Shown one piece after another: positions 1 to 6,555 of a stretch of 7,743 nt of DNA. Source of the DNA: Gallicola sp. (GTDB lineage Bacteria; Bacillota; Clostridia; Tissierellales; Peptoniphilaceae); contig JAAZME010000160.1 in NCBI GenBank assembly GCA_012798975.1, positions 1 through 7,743 on the forward strand, written 5' to 3'. The position numbers were made by a program, and so were the translations under genes. Position 1 is the stretch's first letter; every line of letters starts with the position of its first letter. The notes below the pieces were generated by a model that searched no databases, had not been told where the DNA came from, and saw only the letters and a program-made list of their open reading frames with translations.

Positions 1-1518
1 TATGATATAAAATCTGATTTATACTATCTTTTTGAAGATGTAAATTTCAAGAACTATGAAGATTTAACGATAGCCGAATATTTGATTGATCCATCAAGAA
101 GCAAATATGAGATCGATAAGTCGGCAAAAATATATTTAAACCGCAATCTACATTCATTAGAAGATTTAGTGGGAAAAGGCAAGAAAACTTTAAGCTTATC
201 TGATGTAGATAAAGAAAAGCTGGGTTCATATATATCGATGTACTTATCCTTAACAGAGGATCTACGAGAAAAACTACTATCCTATATCGATGAAAGAGAT
301 ATGAAAGAACTTTACTACGATATAGAACTTCCTTTAGTAAAGGTTTTGGCCTCTATGGAGCGGGAAGGGATCTATGTCAATAAAGATTATCTTATTGAGT
401 TAGGAGAAGAATTTCAAAAAGAGCTGGATGAATTAGAAAAAGAGATATATTCCTATGCTGGATATGAATTTAATATCAATTCGACAAAACAGCTGGGTGA
501 AGTTCTTTTTGAAAAATTGAATCTTCCTGTGATAAAGAAAACAAAAACCGGTTATTCGACAAATGCGGAAGTACTACACAAACTAAAAGGAAGCCATGAA
601 ATTATAGAAGCTATTCTCCGCTATCGAACCTTGAAGAAGCTGACTACAACGTATATAGACGGGTTTATTACGCTGATCAGCGAGGAGGGTAAAATTCACT
701 CTTTATTCAATCAGAATATTACCGCTACCGGAAGAATCAGTTCCCAAGACCCGAACCTTCAAAATATACCGATCAAGACAGAGGAAGGCCGAAAAATCAG
801 AAAAGCTTTTATCCCCCCTGAAAATTACAGTTTTGTGGGAGGAGATTATTCTCAGGTTGAACTAAGGGTGCTTGCTCATCTTTCTGGGGATGAAGTTATG
901 ATTGAAGCATTTAAAGAAGATGCGGATATTCATACGAAAACCGCATCCGAAGTTTTCCATGTAGATTTCGAGGATGTTACTCCCCTTCAAAGATCCAACG
1001 CAAAAGCTGTTAATTTCGGTATTGTTTACGGTATAAGCGATTATGGTTTGTCTCAAGATTTGGATATATCACGAAAAGAAGCAAAAGAATATATCGACAA
1101 TTATTTAGATACCTATAAAGAAATCAAAACCTATATGGCAGATATTGTAGAAACAGGTAAAAAACAAGGATATGTAGAAACCATCATGCATAGAAGAAGA
1201 TATATCCCAGAGCTGGAATCAAAAAATCGAAACATCCGCGGCTTTGGCGAACGGGTTGCACTCAATACTCCGATTCAGGGGTCGGCAGCGGATATTATAA
1301 AAATAGCGATGGTAGAAATCTATCAAGAACTTCAAGAAAAACAGCTTAGAGGGAAACTCATTCTTCAAGTCCACGATGAATTGATAATACAAGTTGAAGA
1401 CGGAGATATTGATGAAGTAAAAGAGCTTCTATCGAATGTAATGAGTCATGCAGTAGAATTAGATCTCCCATTAAAAGTGGATATAAATAGCGGTAAAACC
1501 TGGTATGATGCAAAATAA
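1..1518 (+). CDS. polA: DNA polymerase I, C-terminal part (5' end outside window)
   Basis: Family A DNA polymerase, which fills gaps during excision repair and Okazaki fragment processing. The frame is open from base 1, so the start and the 5' nuclease domain lie upstream. About 505 residues are visible, against roughly 880 for the full protein. Window residues 1 to about 105 are the end of the 3'-5' exonuclease-like domain, and the rest is the polymerase domain. Visible motifs are ATGRISSQDPNLQNIP (242-257), motif A GGDYSQVELR with the metal-binding Asp at 282, motif B/O-helix with R331, K335, F339 and Y343-G344, and motif C QVHDE with Asp459. The polymerase site therefore looks intact. The exonuclease site does not: aligned without gaps to E. 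coli Pol I from the GKGK motif onward, the Asp501 position is Tyr81, so proofreading is probably absent, as in Bacillus and Thermus Pol I. The stop codon overlaps coaE. The identification is secure. Confidence 0.97.
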   Translation, partial: YDIKSDLYYLFEDVNFKNYEDLTIAEYLIDPSRSKYEIDKSAKIYLNRNLHSLEDLVGKGKKTLSLSDVDKEKLGSYISMYLSLTEDLREKLLSYIDERDMKELYYDIELPLVKVLASMEREGIYVNKDYLIELGEEFQKELDELEKEIYSYAGYEFNINSTKQLGEVLFEKLNLPVIKKTKTGYSTNAEVLHKLKGSHEIIEAILRYRTLKKLTTTYIDGFITLISEEGKIHSLFNQNITATGRISSQDPNLQNIPIKTEEGRKIRKAFIPPENYSFVGGDYSQVELRVLAHLSGDEVMIEAFKEDADIHTKTASEVFHVDFEDVTPLQRSNAKAVNFGIVYGISDYGLSQDLDISRKEAKEYIDNYLDTYKEIKTYMADIVETGKKQGYVETIMHRRRYIPELESKNRNIRGFGERVALNTPIQGSAADIIKIAMVEIYQELQEKQLRGKLILQVHDELIIQVEDGDIDEVKELLSNVMSHAVELDLPLKVDINSGKTWYDAK

Positions 1519-2113
1519 AAGAATCGGACTGACAGGCGGAATTGCAACTGGTAAATCTACTGTGAGCAGATATTTAAGGGAGAAAGGTCTGGCTGTAATA
1601 GATGCAGATAAAATTACACATAATTTATATGATCATTCCAGCGGGTTTCATAAGAGTATCATTCAAGAATTTGGCGAGGAAATTCTTAGAAATGGAGAAA
1701 TCGACCGCAAGAAACTAGGGGCTATAGTATTTAGGGATCAAGAGCGAATGAATGTTTTGGAAAACATTGCCCATCCTCTTATATTCGCTGAGATTATGAA
1801 AGAGATAGAAAGGCTGCAGAATGAAAAATTGATTTTCATCGATATTCCATTGCTGTTCGAGGTAGATGAAAATTATCGAAAAAGCTTAAAGCTGAACAAA
1901 ATATGGCTGGTGTTTGCCCCTTTAGAATTGCAGATGGAAAGACTCTCGGAAAGAGATGGTATTTCGAAAGAAGAGGCGCGGATAAAGATGCAAACACAGA
2001 TGGATATGCGAAAAAAAATTGAATTATCTGATGTGATTTTATATAATAATAAGAATGTAGACTTTCTATATAAACAAGTTGATAATCAATTAAGAGAAGA
2101 GGGGATACAATGA
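1505..2113 (+). CDS. coaE: Dephospho-CoA kinase
   Basis: Catalyses the last step of coenzyme A synthesis, ATP-dependent phosphorylation of the ribose 3'-hydroxyl of dephospho-CoA, in the cytoplasm. The 202-residue length is normal for the family. The P-loop GGIATGKS is at residues 11-18, followed by the DADK segment (33-36), the HP pair (90-91) and DIPLLFE (113-119). The C-terminal lid region has the usual pattern of RLSERDGIS, a conserved Gln and a DVILYNN stretch. The start lies inside the end of polA (14-base overlap) and has no clear Shine-Dalgarno sequence, so translation is probably coupled to polA. A second ATG follows directly at 1508, and the two starts cannot be told apart from sequence. 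In B. subtilis polA and coaE are also neighbours but are separated by mutM and ytaF. Here they abut. Confidence 0.96.
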   Translation: MMQNKRIGLTGGIATGKSTVSRYLREKGLAVIDADKITHNLYDHSSGFHKSIIQEFGEEILRNGEIDRKKLGAIVFRDQERMNVLENIAHPLIFAEIMKEIERLQNEKLIFIDIPLLFEVDENYRKSLKLNKIWLVFAPLELQMERLSERDGISKEEARIKMQTQMDMRKKIELSDVILYNNKNVDFLYKQVDNQLREEGIQ

Positions 2114-2754
2114 AGTTCTTAAAAAATCTAATATTAGGATTGTTAGCTATTCTGATTATTATATTTATTATTAGTTTTGGAATAGTTTCCTATGGAACGA
2201 TTACAAGACCTGTAGAATATACAGAATATATTAATAAATACAGCGAAGAATATGATGTAGACCCTATGCTGGTGTACTCGGTAATCAAAGTAGAGAGCAA
2301 TTACAACCCAGATGCCCATTCGCCTATGAATGCCCATGGATTAATGCAGATACTTCCTGAAACAGGAAGCTGGATAGCAGAGCGGCTGAAGATTGATTAC
2401 AGTGAAGAGATGCTGAAAGACCCTGAAACAAGTATTCAAATGGGAACTTATTATCTTTCCTATTTAGTACATCATTTTAAAGACCGGGATTTGGCTATAG
2501 CTGCTTATAATGGCGGGTTAGGAAATGTTGAAAAATGGCTTGCAGATGAAAATTTGTCCAAAGACGGCGAATCTTTAGATGAAATTCCATTTGTAGAAAC
2601 TAGAAATTATGTTGTTCGAGTCAATGACAATTATAGGATATACGATTTATTTTATGGAGATAAAAAAAATCTTGAAGATAAAGAGCATTTAAAACCCTCA
2701 ACCCTTTTCAAAAATTACTTATCTGTTCTTAAAAGAATTAAAAATGATTTTTAG
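2110..2754 (+). CDS. Membrane-anchored lytic transglycosylase (SLT/GH23 family)
   Basis: Predicted to cleave the MurNAc-GlcNAc bond of peptidoglycan, forming 1,6-anhydro ends, outside the membrane. The 214-residue protein begins with a short basic start and one hydrophobic segment (about 5-28) with no lipobox cysteine, so it is likely an uncleaved N-terminal anchor. The catalytic domain follows. The family's catalytic Glu is E62 in the IKVES segment, then come GLMQILPET (77-85), AYNGG (132-136, where many relatives have AYNAG) and the ETRNYV segment (163-168). This is the Slt70 C-terminal domain fold, without the large alpha-superhelical part of Slt70. The ATG overlaps the coaE stop in an ATGA junction and is preceded by AGAGGGG at a 5-base distance, which supports this start. 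It is the last gene of the polA-coaE block. The specific physiological role is unknown. Confidence 0.93.
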   Translation: MKFLKNLILGLLAILIIIFIISFGIVSYGTITRPVEYTEYINKYSEEYDVDPMLVYSVIKVESNYNPDAHSPMNAHGLMQILPETGSWIAERLKIDYSEEMLKDPETSIQMGTYYLSYLVHHFKDRDLAIAAYNGGLGNVEKWLADENLSKDGESLDEIPFVETRNYVVRVNDNYRIYDLFYGDKKNLEDKEHLKPSTLFKNYLSVLKRIKNDF

Positions 2755-2773
2755 TTTATGTAACGGTTGAGTA

Positions 2774-2801
2774 TTGAATTTTCTTTGCGGTAGTATATAA
2801 T
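2774..2801 (+). promoter_or_regulatory. Sigma-A-like promoter before tRNA-Leu and rnf
   Basis: TTGAAT at 2774-2779 and a perfect TATAAT at 2796-2801 are separated by 16 bases. Together they form a good housekeeping promoter in the only sizeable non-coding gap. The expected transcription start is about 2807-2810, some 36 bases before the mature tRNA 5' end. It would drive the tRNA, and possibly the rnf operon, since no terminator is visible between them. Start-site mapping is not available here, so this rests on consensus match and position alone. Confidence 0.65.
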
Positions 2802-2805
2802 TAAA

Positions 2806-2837
2806 TAGATAACGTGGCATAATTTACACGTTATCTA
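2806..2837 (+). other. Perfect 11-bp inverted repeat at the predicted transcript 5' end
   Basis: TAGATAACGTG (2806-2816) and CACGTTATCTA (2827-2837) are exact reverse complements around a 10-base loop. The stem is AT-rich and is followed by GTGTTTTG rather than a real U-tract, so it makes a poor intrinsic terminator for the upstream slt gene, although weak termination cannot be excluded. The predicted start of the -10/-35 pair lies inside the left arm. The repeat could therefore be a 5'-terminal stem-loop of the tRNA precursor or a dyad operator for an unknown regulator. The structure is certain, the function is not. Confidence 0.6.
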
Positions 2838-2844
2838 GTGTTTT

Positions 2845-2930
2845 GCAGAGGTGGTGGAATGGTAGACACGCTGTCTTGAGGGGGCAGTGGACGAAAGTCC
2901 GTGAGGGTTCAAATCCCTTTCTCTGCACCA
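2845..2930 (+). tRNA. tRNA-Leu, anticodon GAG
   Basis: An 86-base class II tRNA with an encoded CCA end. The acceptor stem pairs GCAGAGG (2845-2851) with TCTCTGC (2920-2926), including one G-T pair, followed by discriminator A2927 and CCA (2928-2930). The anticodon stem pairs CTGTC (2871-2875) with GGCAG (2883-2887) around the loop TTGAGGG, which gives anticodon GAG at 2878-2880 for CUC/CUU leucine codons. The long variable arm has a GGAC/GTCC stem with a GAAA loop (2889-2900), as expected for leucine. The T arm is GAGGG, loop TTCAAAT, CCCTT (2903-2919). Its own promoter lies directly upstream, and rnfC begins 50 bases downstream. Confidence 0.97.
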
Positions 2931-2967
2931 GTATACATGAAAACAAAATAACGATTAGAGAAAAAGA

Positions 2968-2973
2968 GAGGTG
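2968..2973 (+). promoter_or_regulatory. Ribosome binding site fixing the rnfC start
   Basis: GAGGTG lies 7 bases before the ATG at 2981. It selects this ATG over upstream in-frame TTG codons, one of which (2843) would make the reading frame run through the whole tRNA. Confidence 0.8.
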
Positions 2974-2980
2974 GTTGTTG

Positions 2981-4306
2981 ATGAGTTTAGAGAACCTTAG
3001 CTTTAAAGGCGGTTATCATATGCACGATTTCAAAGAGATCGCTAATAACTGTCCCATTGAAGAAGGTCCAGTACCCGCTATAGTTGAAATAGCACTGCAT
3101 CAGCATATTGGAGCACCATGTCTTCCTTTGGTAGAAAAAGGCGATGTGGTAAAAGTTGGACAGAAAATAGGAGAAGCGAAAGCGACTATATCTGCACCAG
3201 TACATGCTTCTGTAAGCGGAACCGTATTGGAGATTAAGGAAATTACAACAGTAGCAGGTTTTAAAACAAAGGCTGTTGTAATAGAAAATGATGGCCGAAA
3301 TGAATTAGGCTATGAAGAGAAAAATGACGACTATACGCTTTTGTCAGCAGAAGAGATCATTTCCAGAGTAAGAGAAGCAGGTGTTGTAGGGCTTGGCGGG
3401 GCTGGTTTCCCGACAAGTGTTAAACTTCAAACACATCCGGGAGAGAAAATCGAAGAGATTATTATCAATGGAGCAGAATGCGAACCCTTTTTAACAAGCG
3501 ATCAAGTCTCTATGGAGACATATCCTGAAAAAGTTGTCACAGGCTGTCTAATTGCAATGCAAGCCATGGAAGCAGCGAAAGGCTATATTGGTATTGAGGA
3601 TAATAAGCCCAATGCTATCGATGCAGTAAAAAATGCATGTGCGAATGTTCCTAATGTAGAAGTTGCTGTTTTAAAAACAAAATATCCTCAAGGAGACCAA
3701 AAGAGAATCGTTCAAGCGATAACAAATAAGGTTATTCCATCTGGAGTCCATGGTACAGCAATTGGAGTACAGGTATTTAATGCAAGTACAGCAATAGCTA
3801 TTACAGATGCAGTAGTATATGGAAAACCTCTATATGAGAAGGTAGTAACAATGACAGGTTCAGCTATTACTCTTCCTAAAAATATCAGAGTAAAATTAGG
3901 AACACCTTTAATAGAAATGCTTGAATTCTGCAATGGTTTTAAAGAAGAACCTGGTAAGATCATTGTCGGCGGACCGATGATGGGAGAATCTCAATTTAGT
4001 GTTGTCAGTCCAAGTGTGAAGACGATGGGCGGGGTTATTGTATTAAATAAAGAGCAGGCGCAAGAAAAGCCGGTTAGTCCTTGTATTAAATGCGGCAAAT
4101 GCGTACATATATGCCCTGTTGGTCTAGAGCCTTTGTTTCTGCAGTCTTATTCCTTGAATGGTTTATTGGAAGAAGCAGAGAAAAACCATATTATGGAATG
4201 TATCGAATGCGGAACTTGTTCTTATGTTTGTCCTGCAAATCGTCCTTTAGTGGAATCGATTAAAAACGGCAAAAGATTAATAAGAGCAACTCAGAAGGCT
4301 AGATAG
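2981..4306 (+). CDS. rnfC: Rnf complex subunit RnfC (NADH/FMN and 2x[4Fe-4S] subunit)
   Basis: Cytoplasmic, membrane-associated subunit of the ion-translocating ferredoxin:NAD+ oxidoreductase, which by family knowledge exchanges electrons with NAD(H). The 441-residue length fits clostridial RnfC. The N-terminus has the family's FKGGYH segment (8-13). A barrel-sandwich-like region follows, including SAPVHASVSGTV (71-82), and then the glycine-rich nucleotide/FMN site GLGGAGFPTSVK (137-148), related to NuoF. Two C-terminal ferredoxin-type motifs carry C368, C371, C374, C378 and C407, C410, C413, C417, enough for two [4Fe-4S] clusters. The frame is open upstream to 2843, but that extension would translate the tRNA. 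The ATG at 2981 has a good ribosome site and gives the expected family N-terminus. It is the first gene of the rnf operon, with 11 bases to rnfD. Confidence 0.97.
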   Translation: MSLENLSFKGGYHMHDFKEIANNCPIEEGPVPAIVEIALHQHIGAPCLPLVEKGDVVKVGQKIGEAKATISAPVHASVSGTVLEIKEITTVAGFKTKAVVIENDGRNELGYEEKNDDYTLLSAEEIISRVREAGVVGLGGAGFPTSVKLQTHPGEKIEEIIINGAECEPFLTSDQVSMETYPEKVVTGCLIAMQAMEAAKGYIGIEDNKPNAIDAVKNACANVPNVEVAVLKTKYPQGDQKRIVQAITNKVIPSGVHGTAIGVQVFNASTAIAITDAVVYGKPLYEKVVTMTGSAITLPKNIRVKLGTPLIEMLEFCNGFKEEPGKIIVGGPMMGESQFSVVSPSVKTMGGVIVLNKEQAQEKPVSPCIKCGKCVHICPVGLEPLFLQSYSLNGLLEEAEKNHIMECIECGTCSYVCPANRPLVESIKNGKRLIRATQKAR

Positions 4307-4317
4307 GGAGGGCGACA

Positions 4318-5292
4318 ATGGAAAATAAAATTTCGAATATTGATCAGCAAAAACTAAATGAAATGTTAACGGTGTCTGCCGCTCCTCATGTTAAAACAGA
4401 TAAAACAACTCAAAAAATTATGCTGGATGTTATCATTGCATTAATGCCGGCACTAGTAGCCGCAGTATATTTTTTCGGATTAAGAGCATTATGGCTGGTA
4501 ATTATATCTGTAATAGCAGCTGTACTAGCAGAACTGGCATTTCAAAAAGTTGTAAAAAAACCTGTTACCATCAGCGATTTATCGGCTGTTGTCACAGGGA
4601 TTCTTGTGGCATATAATGTACCTGTTTCCTTACCGTTTCCAATGGTAATTGTAGGAAGTGTATTTGCTATTATTGTAGTAAAACAATTATTTGGAGGAAT
4701 TGGCTATAACTTTATGAACCCTGCCCTTGCGGCACGAGCTTTTATTATGGCTTCATGGCCTCAAGCAATGGGAAGTTTTCCAGCACCTTTTTCGGCAGAT
4801 ATGGTTGCCTCCGCTACACCTTTGCAAGGCGGAACGATGCCGACACTTACCAATGCATTTTTAGGAAATTTAGGCGGATCTATCGGCGAAGTTTCAGCTT
4901 TGGCTATACTTATTGGAGCAGCTTATCTTGTATTTAAAGGCGTGATTAACTTAAGAATTCCTTTAGCGTATTTGTTAACAGCAGCAGTGTTGTTTGTAGT
5001 TACTGGCACTGCAATAGATCAAGTAACAATACAGCTTCTTATAGGAGGAATTATGCTTGGAGCTTTCTTTATGGCGACAGACTATTCTTCTACACCGGTT
5101 TCTCCTCTTGGTGAAATTGTTTTTGGGGTCGGATGCGGAATCTTAACCGTTTTAATACGTGTATTTGGTCCAATGCCGGAAGGAGTTTCTTATTCTATAC
5201 TGTTAATGAACATAGCTACACCATTTATAGAAAAACTTACAAAACCTAAAGTGTTTGGCGTGGAGGTGCAAAAAAATGAAAGAAACCATTAA
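4318..5292 (+). CDS. rnfD: Rnf complex subunit RnfD (membrane flavoprotein)
   Basis: Integral membrane subunit of the Rnf complex, homologous to NqrB and thought to take part in ion translocation. The 324-residue protein has about nine hydrophobic segments, the first two at roughly 34-54 and 57-75. Landmarks are GGIGYNFMNPALAARAF (126-142) and ATDYSSTPVSPLGE (253-266), both typical of the family. The likely covalent FMN site is Thr167 in ASATPL. Asp161 sits six residues before it, as in the Dxx(S/T)xAT pattern recognised by the flavin transferase ApbE. No apbE gene is in this window. The start has GGGAGGG close upstream. The 3' end overlaps rnfG by 17 bases, so the two are probably translationally coupled. 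The transported ion (Na+ or H+) cannot be decided from sequence alone. Confidence 0.97.
   Translation: MENKISNIDQQKLNEMLTVSAAPHVKTDKTTQKIMLDVIIALMPALVAAVYFFGLRALWLVIISVIAAVLAELAFQKVVKKPVTISDLSAVVTGILVAYNVPVSLPFPMVIVGSVFAIIVVKQLFGGIGYNFMNPALAARAFIMASWPQAMGSFPAPFSADMVASATPLQGGTMPTLTNAFLGNLGGSIGEVSALAILIGAAYLVFKGVINLRIPLAYLLTAAVLFVVTGTAIDQVTIQLLIGGIMLGAFFMATDYSSTPVSPLGEIVFGVGCGILTVLIRVFGPMPEGVSYSILLMNIATPFIEKLTKPKVFGVEVQKNERNH
5262..5268 (+). promoter_or_regulatory. Ribosome binding site fixing the rnfG start
   Basis: GGAGGTG inside the end of rnfD lies 7 bases before the ATG at 5276. It selects that ATG over an in-frame TTG at 5255, which lies upstream of the site itself and so cannot use it. 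Confidence 0.8.
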
Positions 5293-5854
5293 TCTAGCCT
5301 TAAGACTGTTTATTATTACAGCGGTAGCCGGTTTATTGCTTGCTTTTGTAAACAGTACAACAGCACCGGTCATCGCAAAGCAGGAGCAGGAAAAACTTCA
5401 AGCTGCCTTAGGAAAAACATATCCGGGAGCAGAAGAATTTAATCCGGTAGAAAATGACAAGCTTACTGAAATACAAGGAGAAAATCCGAATATTCAGCAA
5501 GTATACCAAGCTGTAATAGGCGGCAATACAGAAGGTTATGTTTTTGATGTGTTAGGTCGCGGCGGTTATGGCGGAGATATTCAATTTGTAGTTGGAGTTA
5601 ATGGAGAATCAAAAGAAATTGTAGGCTATGATATCCTGAAATCAGCAGAAACACCAGGACTTGGGTCACAAGTTGGAGAAGAGCCTTTCGTAGGAACCGT
5701 TATAGGAAATACGATGGAAGAGCCTTTAGTTGCAGCTCAGGATCCTTCAGCTGATAATGATATACAGGCAATTTCTGGAACGACTATTTCAGTCAATGCA
5801 ATACTAGACGGTTTAAACTCCGCAGTAAACGCATTACCGAAAGTTAGCGAATAA
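5276..5854 (+). CDS. rnfG: Rnf complex subunit RnfG (covalent FMN subunit)
   Basis: Electron-transfer subunit homologous to NqrC, anchored in the membrane with its FMN-binding domain outside. The 192-residue protein has one N-terminal hydrophobic segment (about 7-25). The FMN-binding domain follows, with GRGGYGGDIQFVVGV (94-108) and ETPGLGSQV (125-133). The flavin attachment site is SGTT (167-170), with Thr170 as the expected covalent FMN acceptor. The usual form is DxISGAT, whereas here the Asp position is Gln164 and the Ala is Thr169. The ATG at 5276 overlaps rnfD by 17 bases and has a strong GGAGGTG site. Maturation would need an ApbE-type flavin transferase encoded elsewhere. The gap to rnfE is 11 bases. 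The identification is firm; the effect of the motif variation is unknown. Confidence 0.96.
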   Translation: MKETINLALRLFIITAVAGLLLAFVNSTTAPVIAKQEQEKLQAALGKTYPGAEEFNPVENDKLTEIQGENPNIQQVYQAVIGGNTEGYVFDVLGRGGYGGDIQFVVGVNGESKEIVGYDILKSAETPGLGSQVGEEPFVGTVIGNTMEEPLVAAQDPSADNDIQAISGTTISVNAILDGLNSAVNALPKVSE

Positions 5855-5865
5855 AGGAGGGTTTT

Positions 5866-6555
5866 ATGGAAAATAATATCGATAGGATAGAACAAACCAT
5901 CCCTACTGAAGATGCAAAAGATTTACCGAAAAAGAAAAAAGCCCGCGGCGGTTACGGGAAAATATTTGTAGATGGAGTTGTGAACAACAATCCTGTTATC
6001 GTCCAAATGGTAGGACTGTGTTCAATACTGGGAGTTAGTACATCTCTTGCGAACGGTATAGGAATGGGAATTGCTGTTATCGTGGTACTTACTTTATCGA
6101 ATATAGTAATCTCCTTGTTAAGAAATTTCATTCCGGATAAAGTTCGTATTCCATCTTATATTGTTGTTATAGCGACATTCGTAACACTAGTGCAGATGCT
6201 GCTTCAAGCTTATATACCAGCCCTTTACAGCTCGTTAGGTCTATTTATTCCGCTGATCGTAGTAAACTGTATTATCCTTGCCAGAGCAGAAGGGTTTGCT
6301 TCTAAAAATGGAGTTGTTAAATCTTTTGTAGACGGACTAGCAAATGGAATAGGCTACACAGTCGTAATTTGCGTATTATCTTTTATAAGAGAATTACTAG
6401 GCGCAGGAGAAATATTAGGAAATCCTATTTTGCCAGACGGAATTGCCATAGGGCTTGTAGGTCAGGCGCCGGGAGCATTTATTATACTAGGAATGCTGTA
6501 CGCATTGTTTAATTTTGCGAAGGCGCGTTCCGAAAGAAAAGGAGGAAGAGCATAA
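5866..6555 (+). CDS. rnfE: Rnf complex subunit RnfE (membrane [2Fe-2S] subunit)
   Basis: Integral membrane subunit homologous to NqrD and to RnfA, with six predicted hydrophobic segments. Cys52 in the LCSILGVST segment and Cys135 in VVNCIILARAEGF occupy the positions that, with the equivalent pair in RnfA, hold the intramembrane [2Fe-2S] cluster in NqrD/NqrE-type structures. The 229 residues include a hydrophilic N-terminal stretch of about 30 residues containing PKKKKARGG (21-29) before the usual GKIFVDGV start of the family. An AAAGGAGG site 5 bases before the ATG supports this long start. The lysine patch fits a cytoplasmic N-terminus by the positive-inside rule. Its stop codon TAA shares one base with the rnfA ATG. 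Confidence 0.96.
   Translation: MENNIDRIEQTIPTEDAKDLPKKKKARGGYGKIFVDGVVNNNPVIVQMVGLCSILGVSTSLANGIGMGIAVIVVLTLSNIVISLLRNFIPDKVRIPSYIVVIATFVTLVQMLLQAYIPALYSSLGLFIPLIVVNCIILARAEGFASKNGVVKSFVDGLANGIGYTVVICVLSFIRELLGAGEILGNPILPDGIAIGLVGQAPGAFIILGMLYALFNFAKARSERKGGRA

Noticed and set aside
2697..2771. CTCAACC (2697-2703) and GGTTGAG (2765-2771) as a terminator or stem after slt.
   Set aside because: Seven base pairs around a 61-base loop, with one arm inside the coding sequence and no U-tract. This is not a credible structure.
2845..2930. tRNA-Leu as an integration site for a mobile element.
   Set aside because: No integrase, no partial tRNA 3' repeat and no change in composition is visible on either side. 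The neighbours are core genes.
2908..2937. Possible second promoter for rnf: TTCAAA in the tRNA T loop and TATACA just after the CCA end.
   Set aside because: Each element matches only four of six consensus bases, with an 18-base spacer, and the -35 is an obligatory tRNA T-loop sequence. Chance is the simpler explanation.
2755..2980. Rex-type redox repressor site upstream of rnf.
   Set aside because: No TTGTTAANNNNTTAACAA-like palindrome is present. The only clear dyad there has unrelated arms (AACGTG/CACGTT).
3712..3963. Antisense open frame of 83 codons within rnfC, and similar short antisense or offset frames in polA, slt and rnfD.
   Set aside because: They lie fully inside well-supported genes and show no recognisable motifs. 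They are shadow frames.
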